Shown piece after piece: positions 33,520-43,628 of a stretch of 64,000 bases of DNA. A program made the position numbers and the translations under genes. The first letter of the stretch is position 1; every line of letters starts with the position of its first letter. The notes under the pieces were generated by a model. The model saw nothing but the letters and a program-made list of their open reading frames with translations, did not search any database and had not been told where the DNA came from. This stretch comes from Cylindrodendrum hubeiense (taxonomy: Eukaryota; Ascomycota; Sordariomycetes; Hypocreales; Nectriaceae): the NCBI GenBank assembly GCA_014621425.1, contig JAANBB010000070.1:62001-126000 (forward strand). The letters run 5' to 3'.

Positions 33520-36088
33520 ATGGATCCTGTTTCTATCGCTTCCGCCGTCGTGAGTGCTTATCTATGGGACTTCCTTAACCCCGCTCTGCTGACTTTGTTC
33601 AGGTCAGCACTACAGTTGGCTGCCTCAAAACGACCAGGTATCTCTACGACCTACAGCAGAAGCACAGTAATGCGCCAGTTGTAGTCGCCTCAATATGCAG
33701 CGAGTCTACTGTCATTAGCGCCTCGCTGGCTCAAATACAGAATTTGCTGCTTCGGCGCCAGGATCTCTCCACAGCATGGCAGTCTCAATCTGGTCTTGCT
33801 GGCGCACTCGACACCACCCTGACAGGCTGCATGGTGCTCTATAGTTGCCTTGATGATGAGGTTCAGAACATTACTTCCGGTACCGCAGATGCGAGCCAGA
33901 TGCGATGGAAGGCTCGTGCTCGTGCCGTGTGGAACGAGGAAAAGCTCCAAGAGTTGCTCGTTGCGCTGCGCGGGCAGCAAACTGCCATAACTCTCCTCAT
34001 TCAACTACTTCAAATGTATAGTGCCTAGGGTTATCCAAGATTTATTGCTGACCCTGCATAGGGATACATTGGAAGACATTAGACAAATGCTCTCTAAGAA
34101 CCAAGCCACCATAACAACTTCGCTTCACGCTACCAGGTCCCTACGCGCAAGTAACCCTGGAGTTCGTGTACCCAGCTCAATCTACGAAGGGCGGGACGAT
34201 GAATCTTTGATTCATGGCAGTGAAACCGCTTCCATCGAAGCACAGTCGGAGCTTGACTTCGAGTTCGATGATTTAGTACTCAACAGCCAAGCATATCGCC
34301 GCGCCTTTTTCCAAGCCAAGGCCAAAATGAAGAATCATCCAGCCGAGGAACTGGGGGATCTCATAGACTTTTCGGATAACAGAACCCTCACACAGGCCGC
34401 AGCTGAAGACTCCTGGATGGGCGAGACACTCCAAGAATTATCAGAGTTGACGATTCAACAACCGCTGTCTCGACGGCAGACCGGCATACTTGTTGACCCA
34501 AAAGCCACGGGCGGAGACAATAGCTCCCAGATTTCTAGGAAACCCCTACATAAACCAGAACCGAAAAGCCCAGATAATTTGGCACCACTCCCATCGACAC
34601 CGTCACGATATACTTGTCCCACATGCAACGGAGGGATAACGGGCCAGTGTGTTAAACTCCCAGACAAACGGAGATTCCATATAGATTGTTTTACTTGCAA
34701 AGTAAGCTATTTTCATCCTAAGCACGCCTTCAAAAACTGACATGAGTGCACAGGACTGTGGCGAGGTTGTGGCATCTAAGTTCTTCCCACTTGAGGATGA
34801 TCCAACGACATTCCTTTGTGAACGCGATTACTTCCTGCGATTGGACCTAGTCTGTGCTAATTGCGACCAAGCGCTTCGTGGGTCCTACATCACTGCATTG
34901 GAGAAAAAATACCATGCGGAGCATTTTTGCTGTATGGAGCCAGACTGTGGAATCATTTTCGATGTTCAAGATTCATACTACGAGCACGAGGAAAAGGTCC
35001 TGTGTCTTCTACACTACGCAATGAATTATGCAATTCGATGTGTCGGTTGTCATATGCCCATACTCACACAGTATATTGAGATTGAGGGATCTTCCGGGAC
35101 GACTTCGGAAATGTGGCATCCCGAATGCTCTGAAATCAACAAGACGTGGAGTGTAAAGCCAGGAGACTTGATCGCTTATTCAGCTCACTTGTCGCCAGCT
35201 GGCTCTTGGATATCAGGCAACGGTACATATCTGGGAACCGTGACGCCTGAGGATGCAAAGAGCGCCTTTGAGACTGCGGAGGAGCACATTCGTCGAGTTT
35301 CGTCAGTACTATCCAACCACCTCATGAGCCTCTTCGAGCTTTACGAAGACCTGGCCAAAAAGTGGGACAAGAAGGACGTGAGTGGGGTTGTTGATTCCAT
35401 TGAGCTTCTTATACGCTTCGTGTGCGTGTTGTATGAAGCAATTGACAAGGCGAGAATCTCCACTCGGCTGTCAGCGGGGGATACCACTTTCAAAGACAAA
35501 GACGACAACTTCAACAAATTCGAATCGGTGCTCTCTGACTTTGCGAGAGAGCTTCGTGACATGACACATTCTAACCGCTCGGCCAGGGCTTTCAAGGTGT
35601 CTGTCAAGAAGGGCATAGCACTCGTGAGCAAATTAGTCGAATATGCCGAATCGATGATTCGTATCGGACTTCAGTTTTGTGCATCCATCAACACCTCCAA
35701 CTTGCTTGCGGGGGTATCAGAATATTTAGACACCCTCGAAAACTGGAAGAAGCTCACCACCGAACAACCTTGGGCTCTACAGAAGTACCGTTCCCAGCAA
35801 CTGAGCCGCTCTGCACGATGCGTCTGCAACCGCATCGTGGATGAGGCGTGCTTCATCAGTCAGGCATATGGGCGCACCCTTTACTGGCATCCACAATGTC
35901 CAAGGTGTACTACATGCGACTTGTCCGACTTAGGCCCCGTGGCTACTGATGGGAGTGCCTTGTCAGCCCCAGGTATCGCCTGCCAGAACTGTCACGAGGA
36001 GTTGGTGGGGCTGGAATTCTGCTCTCAGACGAAACTGGAGCTTCTCTCTGTGATTGTGTCGATAGGAGAATTGCAAATTGTTAAATAA
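33520..36088 (+). CDS. LIM-domain protein with STAND-type N-terminal domain (805 aa)
   Basis: Four exons: 33520-33549 (10 codons), 33603-34015, 34062-34701 and 34754-36088. The N-terminus MDPVSIASAV-VSTTVGCLKTTRYLYDLQQ is the pattern of the fungal N-terminal domain often placed before ankyrin or NLR-type proteins. A disordered middle follows. LIM domain 1 starts at residue 333 (CPTCNGGITGQC, HIDCFTCKDC), split by the last intron. LIM 2 starts at 395 (CANCDQAL, HFCCMEPDC) and a third, partial one at CVGCHMPI. The C-terminal half is a helical region like that of fungal LIM/Rga-like scaffold proteins, ending in another Cys-rich segment (CVCNRIVDEAC, CPRCTTC, CQNCHEEL). The likely role is scaffold or signalling. 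The fusion of domains is unusual. Confidence 0.78.
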
Positions 36089-36614
36089 TTAGATGGCAAT
36101 GTGGCAATGGAGCATTGGGAGCGAATATTAGACTAGAAAACGGTTAGATCGCCGTGTTCAGCTGTTGATGACATACTATCCCCACCATTTCTTTGCCATC
36201 TCCTCTAGGATACTTATCGTCATCACTCTTTCCCAATACCTCCATCTGCATTTGCCATCATGACCCCTCTCTGAAGCCGCCTAGCGTATCCCTCTAAATC
36301 GTGACCACTCACCTCGTCGCGATAATGTCGACTCTCCGGCTCCACCCCGCCGGTAGCGCCGCCCCGCATTTTATCAGTCAGTCCGAGTCAGACCAGTTAT
36401 ATACCCAAAGTCCGTTGAATGCTGGGGTAAGACCGTCTCCATCGCTTCTTTATCATCTTCCATCTCACCTTGGAGGCTACACAAGGGCTCGCACCGCCCA
36501 TAGCGCCTACGCTCCATCTCCTGCGGCTACGGCGAGCCTGTTCACATCCCAGTCTATCCTTCTCCTCATCTATGAGCCAACGGTAACTCCCACCGTTGGT
36601 ATTTTGTCCTGGAT
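36089..36614. other. Intergenic region with dispersed repeat copy
   Basis: 526 bases holding the 3' end of the LIM gene, copy 2 of the 23-bp repeat and the promoter of the Zn2Cys6 gene. Confidence 0.5.
36346..36368 (+). repeat. 23-bp dispersed repeat, copy 2
   Basis: Identical over 23 bases to 25457-25479, in the same orientation, in non-coding DNA. Confidence 0.7.
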
Positions 36615-38312
36615 ATGGACGGCCAGAACCTCGGTCTAACTGAGAGGCGCCCCGCTCGGGGCGGATACACTCGACAGAGGCGCGGATGTGCCACCTGTCG
36701 ACAAAGGTACGCATGTCTCGCTCCGCAGCTGGGGTTCGGAATCAGCCCCGCTGGAAGAGCCTAGAATCTCAATCAAGGCTGTTCAGCTTGTGAAACAAGA
36801 CGCTAACCGATCTCACTCCCCTAGGAAGAAGAAGTGTGATCAGGTCTATCCTATCTGCGGCCACTGCTCCCGTCTCAATCTCGTCTGCCAGAGGGAGATG
36901 CCGAGATCTCTCCAGTCTACCCCTCAAGCAAGTTCCGAGCTAGCCAACGCCAACGTGGGCCGGGACAGTCCTTGTTGTCGCCGGTCTTACCAAGTGCTGA
37001 TGCGACATGCCAATCTCGGACAGACAGGTCTCGCTGTGCAACCTTCTGATGGGGAAGCTGGCGACGGCGACCTTGTCGCGAGTAGGCGGGTTATGCTCCG
37101 GTACTACACGGCCACCCTTGCCATCATGCTCACCACCAATCTCGAGAACAACTGCTTTCTGTCAGGTTAGTCCTGCTGATTCTTCACAATAATCCCAATC
37201 GTTCTGCAGTCATGGCATCAGTATATATACTAACTGTCACTTTAGTCCTAATGCCCATGGCATTTGAGTGCCCAAGTCTCATGTACGCACTCTCAGCATG
37301 GTCTTCGGTCCACCTCGCATTGGGCGATGAGCGGTTCCAACAGGTGTCATTAAAACACCGAGGTCTAGCTCTGAGCCAGTTGAAGACATTAATCCGGGAA
37401 CAATCCCTGTCTACAGAAATGTCGCTCGCCGTCACAATGGTGCTATGCTCTATGGAGTCCATCGCTGACGGCACAGGGTCTTGGTATCACCATCTCGCTG
37501 GAGCAGCTGCAGTATTGGGATGCAAGTCTAAGTCAACCACATTCCCTCCTGGGTCTGCAGCTTCGTGTCACCAGTCATTGGAGGGGAGATGGCTGCTCCG
37601 AAATTTTGCATATCATGATATCCTTATGAGCGTCTCCATGGATCGGCGACCGTTCCTTGCTGGCGACTATTGGCTCTCGGAGGAAGACACTGCGGCCGAC
37701 CCATATTTCGGATTCGCATCAAGAGTCCTGCAGTTAATAGCTGAGACGAGCATTTTGAATGCCGACTTTTTCGCAGCAGACGCTAGTAATGAGGCATCCC
37801 CTCCGACATCAGGCACAGGAAGTTTGTCGAAGCGAGCCCATCGGATTGAGACCCAACTCAAAGACTGGGTTTGTCCTTCCGAAGGGCCGGATGATCCGCT
37901 GGCTCTGCTTGGAGAGGCGTACCGCATCGCTGCTCTCATCCATCTCTACCGAACCCTAAGTCGCCATGTAAATGCCTACAAGGAGGCGCTTCGGATCAAG
38001 ATCCGAAAGTGCGTAACATCTATGTGCGAACTTGCGGCGAGAATGCCTGAGGGAGCGCTGGCGGAATGCACATTTCTTTTTCCGCTATTTCTCGCGGGCG
38101 GCGAAGCTGAGGAAACTGAAGAAATCGAAATTATTCGCGAGAGGTTGAGCGTGATGAACAAGTGGCGTAGATTCCGGAATGTCGGTGCCAGTCTCGAGGT
38201 GCTAGACGAGGTTTGGAGGCTACGAGTGGAAGGGGCGCGTCGCGATGATCGAACAGCCATAGATTGGCTGGATGTTTTACGTCATCGGAACTGGAATTTA
38301 GCAATTACTTAG
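36615..38312 (+). CDS. Zn2Cys6 transcription factor (499 aa)
   Basis: Three exons: 36615-36706, 36825-37165 and 37246-38312. The first intron splits the DNA-binding domain after CATCRQ; joined, it reads CATCRQRKKKCD...ICGHCSRLNLVC, a complete C6 binuclear cluster at the N-terminus. The third exon holds the helical region of Fungal_trans_2 (PF11951): MPMAFECPSLMYALSAWSSVHLAL and LAVTMVLCSMESIADGTGSWYHHLAGA. The acceptor at 37245 (CTAAC branch then TTTAG) is preferred over the one at 37209 because it gives VLMPMAFECP directly. It is nuclear. Its nearest partner is the cupin gene 475 bases downstream on the same strand; targets are unknown. Confidence 0.82.
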
Positions 38313-38786
38313 GATGATTTTCGTCATAATACAAATAATGTTCAAGTTCGTTAATGGGACTATACTGCAGAGAAGACCTGGCGTCGCAAAGCAGAGTCGG
38401 CACACGGCAAGGGCGGGGATCAATCTTCGGCAGTCAATGCGAGACGTAAAGACCGACTCTACCCCGAGCAAATCATAGTATCGAAAGGATATTTTCAACG
38501 CAGCTCTTCCGACGCCGCCTGTAGCGCCATGCTGCGAAAGTCGTAGTCTGGCTGATGATTGTGATCCGGAGGAGTCCGGCGCCGCCAATAGCGCCGTTTC
38601 CACCCTTCCCCGCGCTGGTTCCAGCAGATGCTCCAGTCAGAAATAATTCATTTATTCTTAGCATTTAAGGCGAAGATGACCCCATTGCTAAATCCACCAA
38701 TTCCATCTCAACATCGAACACCACTTCTCCGTTCAACCTCTTGTCCTTCACACTCTTCTCCGCTTCATAACCCGATTAGCCAAGCA
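38313..38786. promoter_or_regulatory. Promoter region of the cupin gene
   Basis: 474 bases with two loose relatives of the GCCGCC..TAGCGCC repeat. An in-frame upstream ATG at about 38674 would give the cupin a Ser/Pro/Arg-rich leader. Confidence 0.4.
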
Positions 38787-39377
38787 ATGGCGACTGAGAC
38801 GAGCATCACACAGACTGAGCCAGTCACCAAATTGATCCCTCCCCAGAAAAACAACGCGCAGGAAGATGATTCCAAGGCCGCTTACAGAGGGCCTCCTCTC
38901 CCCAACGTGCCCGACGATGTCGTCGTTCCCGGCGCCTTGGACATTGAGTGTGATGAACGGCTCTGGGTCCCTCAAGCTCCCGACGTCTGGTTCAGACCAC
39001 TTCTTTTCTCCGTTTCGCAGGGTTATTTTGTGAACATCTTGCGTGTTCGCAAGTCGGGAATTCTATCTCGCCACAGACATGCAGGCCCCGTCCACGCGAC
39101 CGTGCTCCGCGGGCGATGGCACTACCTCGAGCACCCATGGTGGGCGACCGAGGGCGGCTACGCGTTTGAACCTCCAGGCGACATCCATACACTCGAAGTC
39201 CCTGAGGATGTTAAAGAGATGGTGACTCTCTTCCATGTCACTGGCGCGTACATCTATGTCGACCCTGATGGCAACCCTGTCGGAATTGAGGATGTGTTCA
39301 GCAAGCTTCAGAAGGCAAGGAAACACTATGAGGAAGTTGGACTCGGAGCGAGCTTTGCAGACCAGTTTATTCGATAA
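38787..39377 (+). CDS. Cupin-domain dioxygenase-like protein (196 aa)
   Basis: Single exon. The translation resembles ChrR-like/2,4'-dihydroxyacetophenone dioxygenase cupins: VWFRPLLFSVSQGYFVNILRVRKSG, then the metal-ligand motif SRHRHAGPVHATVLRG (H96, H98, H103) and PPGDIHTLEV supplying a further His. These enzymes bind Fe(II) and cleave C-C bonds in aryl ketones, though most fungal members are untested. I chose ATG 38787 (MATETSIT); a start near 38674 would add a possible mitochondrial-type leader. It follows the Zn2Cys6 gene on the same strand, so co-regulation is possible. Confidence 0.75.
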   Translation: MATETSITQTEPVTKLIPPQKNNAQEDDSKAAYRGPPLPNVPDDVVVPGALDIECDERLWVPQAPDVWFRPLLFSVSQGYFVNILRVRKSGILSRHRHAGPVHATVLRGRWHYLEHPWWATEGGYAFEPPGDIHTLEVPEDVKEMVTLFHVTGAYIYVDPDGNPVGIEDVFSKLQKARKHYEEVGLGASFADQFIR

Positions 39378-41400
39378 ATGGCAAGCAGGATACAGTAAAA
39401 TAATTTTTAGTCTAAGAATATTGCCGTGGGCTATGAATCCCTTCTCTGGACTGACTTCTCCTCGTCTCAAAAGTTGGTTTCGAATATGATCTTATATAAA
39501 CACGCATGCAAGAGGGTCATCTGAGAACCTAGTGACTTAGCCTGCTCAAGTTGTGTTATGACCTTTTGCCACTTTATATCTGACTCCTGGTGATTACACT
39601 TTCTACAATGGGTCAAAAGGACCTGGGCTTCACTGGAGAACGGCGGGGAGACAAAGGAGGAGGCTGCAAAGCATGCACGGGATTGCGTGCTGACCGAAAT
39701 GGGCTGAGGCTCTTTCTTTGGTAATTTTCGGGGGGTTCCAGCGAGGTCCCTGGATCGAATCGCGTTTCTGATTCACTCACCTCTCAGGCATCTCGTTCGG
39801 TTATTACTGCCACGTATTCACCTTTACTGTGTGGTTTGCGTTCAAGCTGTGGCCCGCTCCTCTGCGGTGGATCTCTGCAGTGGGCAATCCGGGGTGGATC
39901 GGCACGCTAGCGGGTCTAAAATCTGTCTTGCCACTGTTACGACTGTAAAAATGATGCATCTGATAGAATCGATAATGAGTGTACAGCAAGTTATCTTATC
40001 TGTCGGCGTGAGATGTGGGCAGCAGCGTCGTTGAATGACCTGGGCTTGTTGACTTGGGGAGTCCCCGCGGTGGCACTGTTACGTGTTACCGTTACGGCTT
40101 CGTCCTCCGTAAGCGACAGGCTTCATAAGGCGGCCGGTGCACCGACTTGATTGCTACTGTACAAGTACAATTGTGATCAAGACCCAATCTTTTGCCATGT
40201 GGCGTAATGGTCTAGGTACCCGCTCCACAACTGCCGCACGCTCACGTAGCTGAGCACACTGCCGCTGCGTCAGCCGTCTCCCGTGTCTCAGTCCAATCTC
40301 CTCTATCAGCTCAGCCACGAAATCCTCCAACCCCTGCGCGCGTTGTGGAGCTCCCTCCCCCGTGCCATGGCGGCCTGGAACCTCGGGGTGCCCATCTGTA
40401 CTGTATCTGCAATGAGCACCCGGTCAATTGTAGAGTATGCACTTACGCGCACCTCCTGGTGGTGCTCTGTGCTCGTTGAGTTCGTCGACTCCTCCTCGTG
40501 ATAGTTACCTCCGATTCGGTAACCTCCAGCCTAGTAGTCGCCGAATACGGCCTTGAACTCGTCGGAGCCTTGTCGGTATAGAATCTTGAATGCTTCCTCT
40601 GAGAACTGAGGCGGGTGGGAAAATGCAACTGAGCCGGCACGGTAACTCGTGAGGACAGATACTTTGGTTCAACTCTGTTTTCCATGACATCTTTATCATA
40701 GTGCACTGAGACACTAGCTTCAAGAAAGAACAAGTCAACGCCAACGCCGACGCCAACGCTGAGCCGCAGTTGCCATCGTATGCAGTGGAGACGATGAGCG
40801 ACGAGCTGAGGGAATCTAGATCGAAAGCTGACTGCTGGACAAACGGATTGTCACCACCCTTGGCCTTATCCGTGGCGGCTGACCGAAAGAATATGCCCAA
40901 CCGCAGAACACGGGCCTGCCAGGGAAGCCGGATCGGTGACTATGCCATGGCCTACTGGGCCACACAGGGGACAAGCGGGTCGAGGGTGTCGGCCGTCAGA
41001 AGGGCAAGCCGAATCACGTTGGCGATTCCAGATTTGGTTATTGTTGCTCATGCGTATAATAAATGCACTCGAGGGCTGGAGTCTAAGAGGGGCGGGAAGG
41101 ACCAGGATTCAAATGCATAGTGAAGGCGGAATCGCTCGGTCTAGAACGACACATGATCCAGAACTATTTGAGACTATTTGAGACTATTGATATGCAAGCC
41201 TACATCTCGTTTATGCACTCAGGACCCACTAAGGAAAATGATTTCAGCTCTGTACATGTCATCCACACATTCAAGCTTCCGTTGGGCGTTATAATAAAAG
41301 GGTGAGTGGCCAAGATTGCTCTATATATTAGCTTATCTGTCACTTGCTATCGTGTCTGTCTCGAACACACTGCCCCATCCCCACACTCAATCTTTCCATC
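39378..41400. other. 2-kb intergenic region without visible gene
   Basis: Short frames on both strands lack family patterns. The region has a hexamer run (ACGCC(A/G), about 40739-40760) and a GAGACTATTT tandem at about 41165-41190. A CTATATATTA stretch 70-80 bases before the RelA/SpoT ATG is a plausible TATA element. Confidence 0.5.
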
Positions 41401-42852
41401 ATGTCCAAAGCATCCGAAAGCAACCCCATCAAGGGAATCACTTCAGCCCTTGTCTCACAGAATTCCGCTGCGCACGGTAGTGATACCATTCCTTTCTCCA
41501 GACCCCAGCCAGACACAAACTCTTCTGCACTAGGGAATGATCCCATCAACGAGTTTATCGCCGAATATGAACGCGACTTTCGCCTTTACGATCAAATTGC
41601 CAAGATTGCCGAGGAAGAGTGCCGTCAAGCTCTTAACGAAAGTGGCATCCCCGCCGTCATCACATCACGCGCCAAGAATCCTGCGAGACTCCATGAAAAG
41701 GTTAAGGAGAGAAACAAAACAGAGAATTACACGAGCCCAGACGCCATTCGGACGGATTTGGCCGACCTTTCTGGCGTACGAATTGCATTGTACTTCCCGA
41801 GTCAAGCACCTCAAGTGATCGAGCTCATCGACAGTCTTTTCACTTGCCATCAGATCAAGGACCTCTCAGACAAGCCAGCAAAGGCCTCTTGGTTGCCCTT
41901 TACAAAGTCTCCAAAAAAAAGCGGATACTGTGCTACTCATTTGCGCGTTGTGCTTGGCACTGCAAGATTCCCACCCACGGACGCGTGGTGTGGGCACTCA
42001 ACGGTTGAAATCCAGGTGGCTTCACTTCTCATGCACTCCTGGTCGGAGGTCAACCACGATTTGGATTACAAGGCTCTCAGTGGAGACGTATCAGACAGTC
42101 AACGTCAGCTTCTCACTAGTCTCAATAAACTTGTGATAGATGGCGAGGGTATCCTTGAAAAGCTCAAAAAGTCACTGGAGGATAGGGTCGCAAAAGAGGA
42201 TAGGAGTTTCGTTACCCCCTTTGAGCTAAGCACGTTTTTGCAAAAGGACTGGAAATCCGAGTCCTTAAAACCTGTCGAGTACCGGATGGGTACAATCAAA
42301 ACGTTGTTTTACGTTATCAAACACCTCGGGATCAACAATCCAAAGTCCTTGACAGAAAGGCTGAAACCTCGCGTCCCGAACCCACAAACAGTCAGCCACG
42401 CACTCAAAAACTCCAGTGCTCAATCGATCCTCGACTATATCTTTCTCTATCAGGGGAAAGGTTACCAATTGGACGGTTCATTCGAGAATCCATTCCTCCG
42501 CGATGATTTGAATGCTAGACTCAAGGACTCGAAGCTGGACCCCATCGGAAAACTCGGGATCCTAGCAGATATTTTGGCATATGCCTACGAAGAACTCCCT
42601 CTCAAGAAATCTCAAAATTGTATCCCATATCCTCCCTTTCCAAAACGTACTGGTAAGAAGCTTCAAAAATCCGGTGTATTCATAAACGGGCGGCTAATAA
42701 TTCAACATCTAGATGATCTTCAGAGCGACATTAGAACCTCGTGGGAGTGGTTTGCAACAAGTGACGATGCTCGCCTTCGTATTGCACTTGGTATGGGACG
42801 GGCAAAGAAAGGTGAAGATTTTCGACAGGAACAGGAGAAAAAGTTTAAATAA
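41401..42852 (+). CDS. RelA/SpoT-domain protein (483 aa)
   Basis: Single exon from ATG 41401. Residues 90-225 form a RelA_SpoT (PF04607) nucleotidyltransferase domain: RAKNPARLHEKVKERN, DLADLSGVRIALY with the metal-binding Asp (D122) and R127, GYCATHLRV, and VEIQVASLLMHSWSEVNHDLDYK with E203, W214, E216, H219, Y223 and K224. These are the residues used by (p)ppGpp synthetases to move pyrophosphate from ATP to GDP/GTP. The usual GYR is GYC here. No HD hydrolase, TGS or ACT domain is present, so this is a small-alarmone-synthetase type with a fungal C-terminal helical extension (residues 240-483). Cytosolic by lack of a leader. Activity is inferred. Confidence 0.85.
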   Translation: MSKASESNPIKGITSALVSQNSAAHGSDTIPFSRPQPDTNSSALGNDPINEFIAEYERDFRLYDQIAKIAEEECRQALNESGIPAVITSRAKNPARLHEKVKERNKTENYTSPDAIRTDLADLSGVRIALYFPSQAPQVIELIDSLFTCHQIKDLSDKPAKASWLPFTKSPKKSGYCATHLRVVLGTARFPPTDAWCGHSTVEIQVASLLMHSWSEVNHDLDYKALSGDVSDSQRQLLTSLNKLVIDGEGILEKLKKSLEDRVAKEDRSFVTPFELSTFLQKDWKSESLKPVEYRMGTIKTLFYVIKHLGINNPKSLTERLKPRVPNPQTVSHALKNSSAQSILDYIFLYQGKGYQLDGSFENPFLRDDLNARLKDSKLDPIGKLGILADILAYAYEELPLKKSQNCIPYPPFPKRTGKKLQKSGVFINGRLIIQHLDDLQSDIRTSWEWFATSDDARLRIALGMGRAKKGEDFRQEQEKKFK

Positions 42853-43628
42853 ATAGGTGGATTATTATGTCGAGGCATTCATTCTAGCTGAGAAAGTCTC
42901 GATGGTAAGACCGTCAAAACACTGTCGCTTCAGCTGTACTTTTTGTTATCTTATTCTCCTTTGACGAAGTTAACTCGACGGTGACTTGAACTTCAACGCA
43001 TAATCTCCATAAGCTCTCTGCTCACTTCAAGTACCGGCCCTGAAGCCGCCGTCTGTTATTATCAAGCCCCTTAAAAGGGAGAGGATGACAAGATTTGCAT
43101 GCTGCGTAAAGAGTGAGGTTGAATGTAAAGTTGTTCATAATACACACATGTGTACAGTTTATAACGTCCGGTTACGTCTCGCCAATCCGGCACCATTACC
43201 GTCTTCCATGTCTGTTTCCCAAACTTGATATTGATCTGCTACAATTTATCGACAGTCTTGTTTCTGCTTTTGTCGTCCCATTTTCCATCTCTCTGCGGGA
43301 CCTCGCGGGCTTTATGTATTATTAGCAAGCTGGCTTGAAGACGACAGTCAGTATCCTAGTGGGAATACTCGAAGCAGTCCCGTGTCTTGATGGCTATATA
43401 TCCTTACAGCGACAAGAGTTTGAGTGACGACAGAATCGTGTCAATTACGATTTTGATCGAACTAGCTACCCTATAGTCGCTCCGCCTCAAATCTAACTGG
43501 GGTAGAGAGTGGCTCGGGTTGGCTGGTCACGAATTCTGACCCACTTTACATGGTTGTTAATCAAAACATGTCGTCAGCGGAATGCTCCCTCTATTTCCAG
43601 CTCATGCACAGCACTCCTCCGCGCGACC
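42853..43628. other. Intergenic region
   Basis: 776 bases. The hydrolase frame is open from 43509 but has no earlier ATG. A GCTATATATCC stretch at about 43393 may be its TATA element. No gene is seen. Confidence 0.5.

Noticed and set aside
40195..40270. Possible second tRNA (GGCGTAATGGTCTAGG segment)
   Set aside because: It starts like a D arm but no T loop, acceptor pairing or terminator follows.
40505..40900. Minus-strand frame of 131 codons in the 39-41 kb gap
   Set aside because: No family resemblance, no consistent neighbouring exons, and mixed low-complexity composition.
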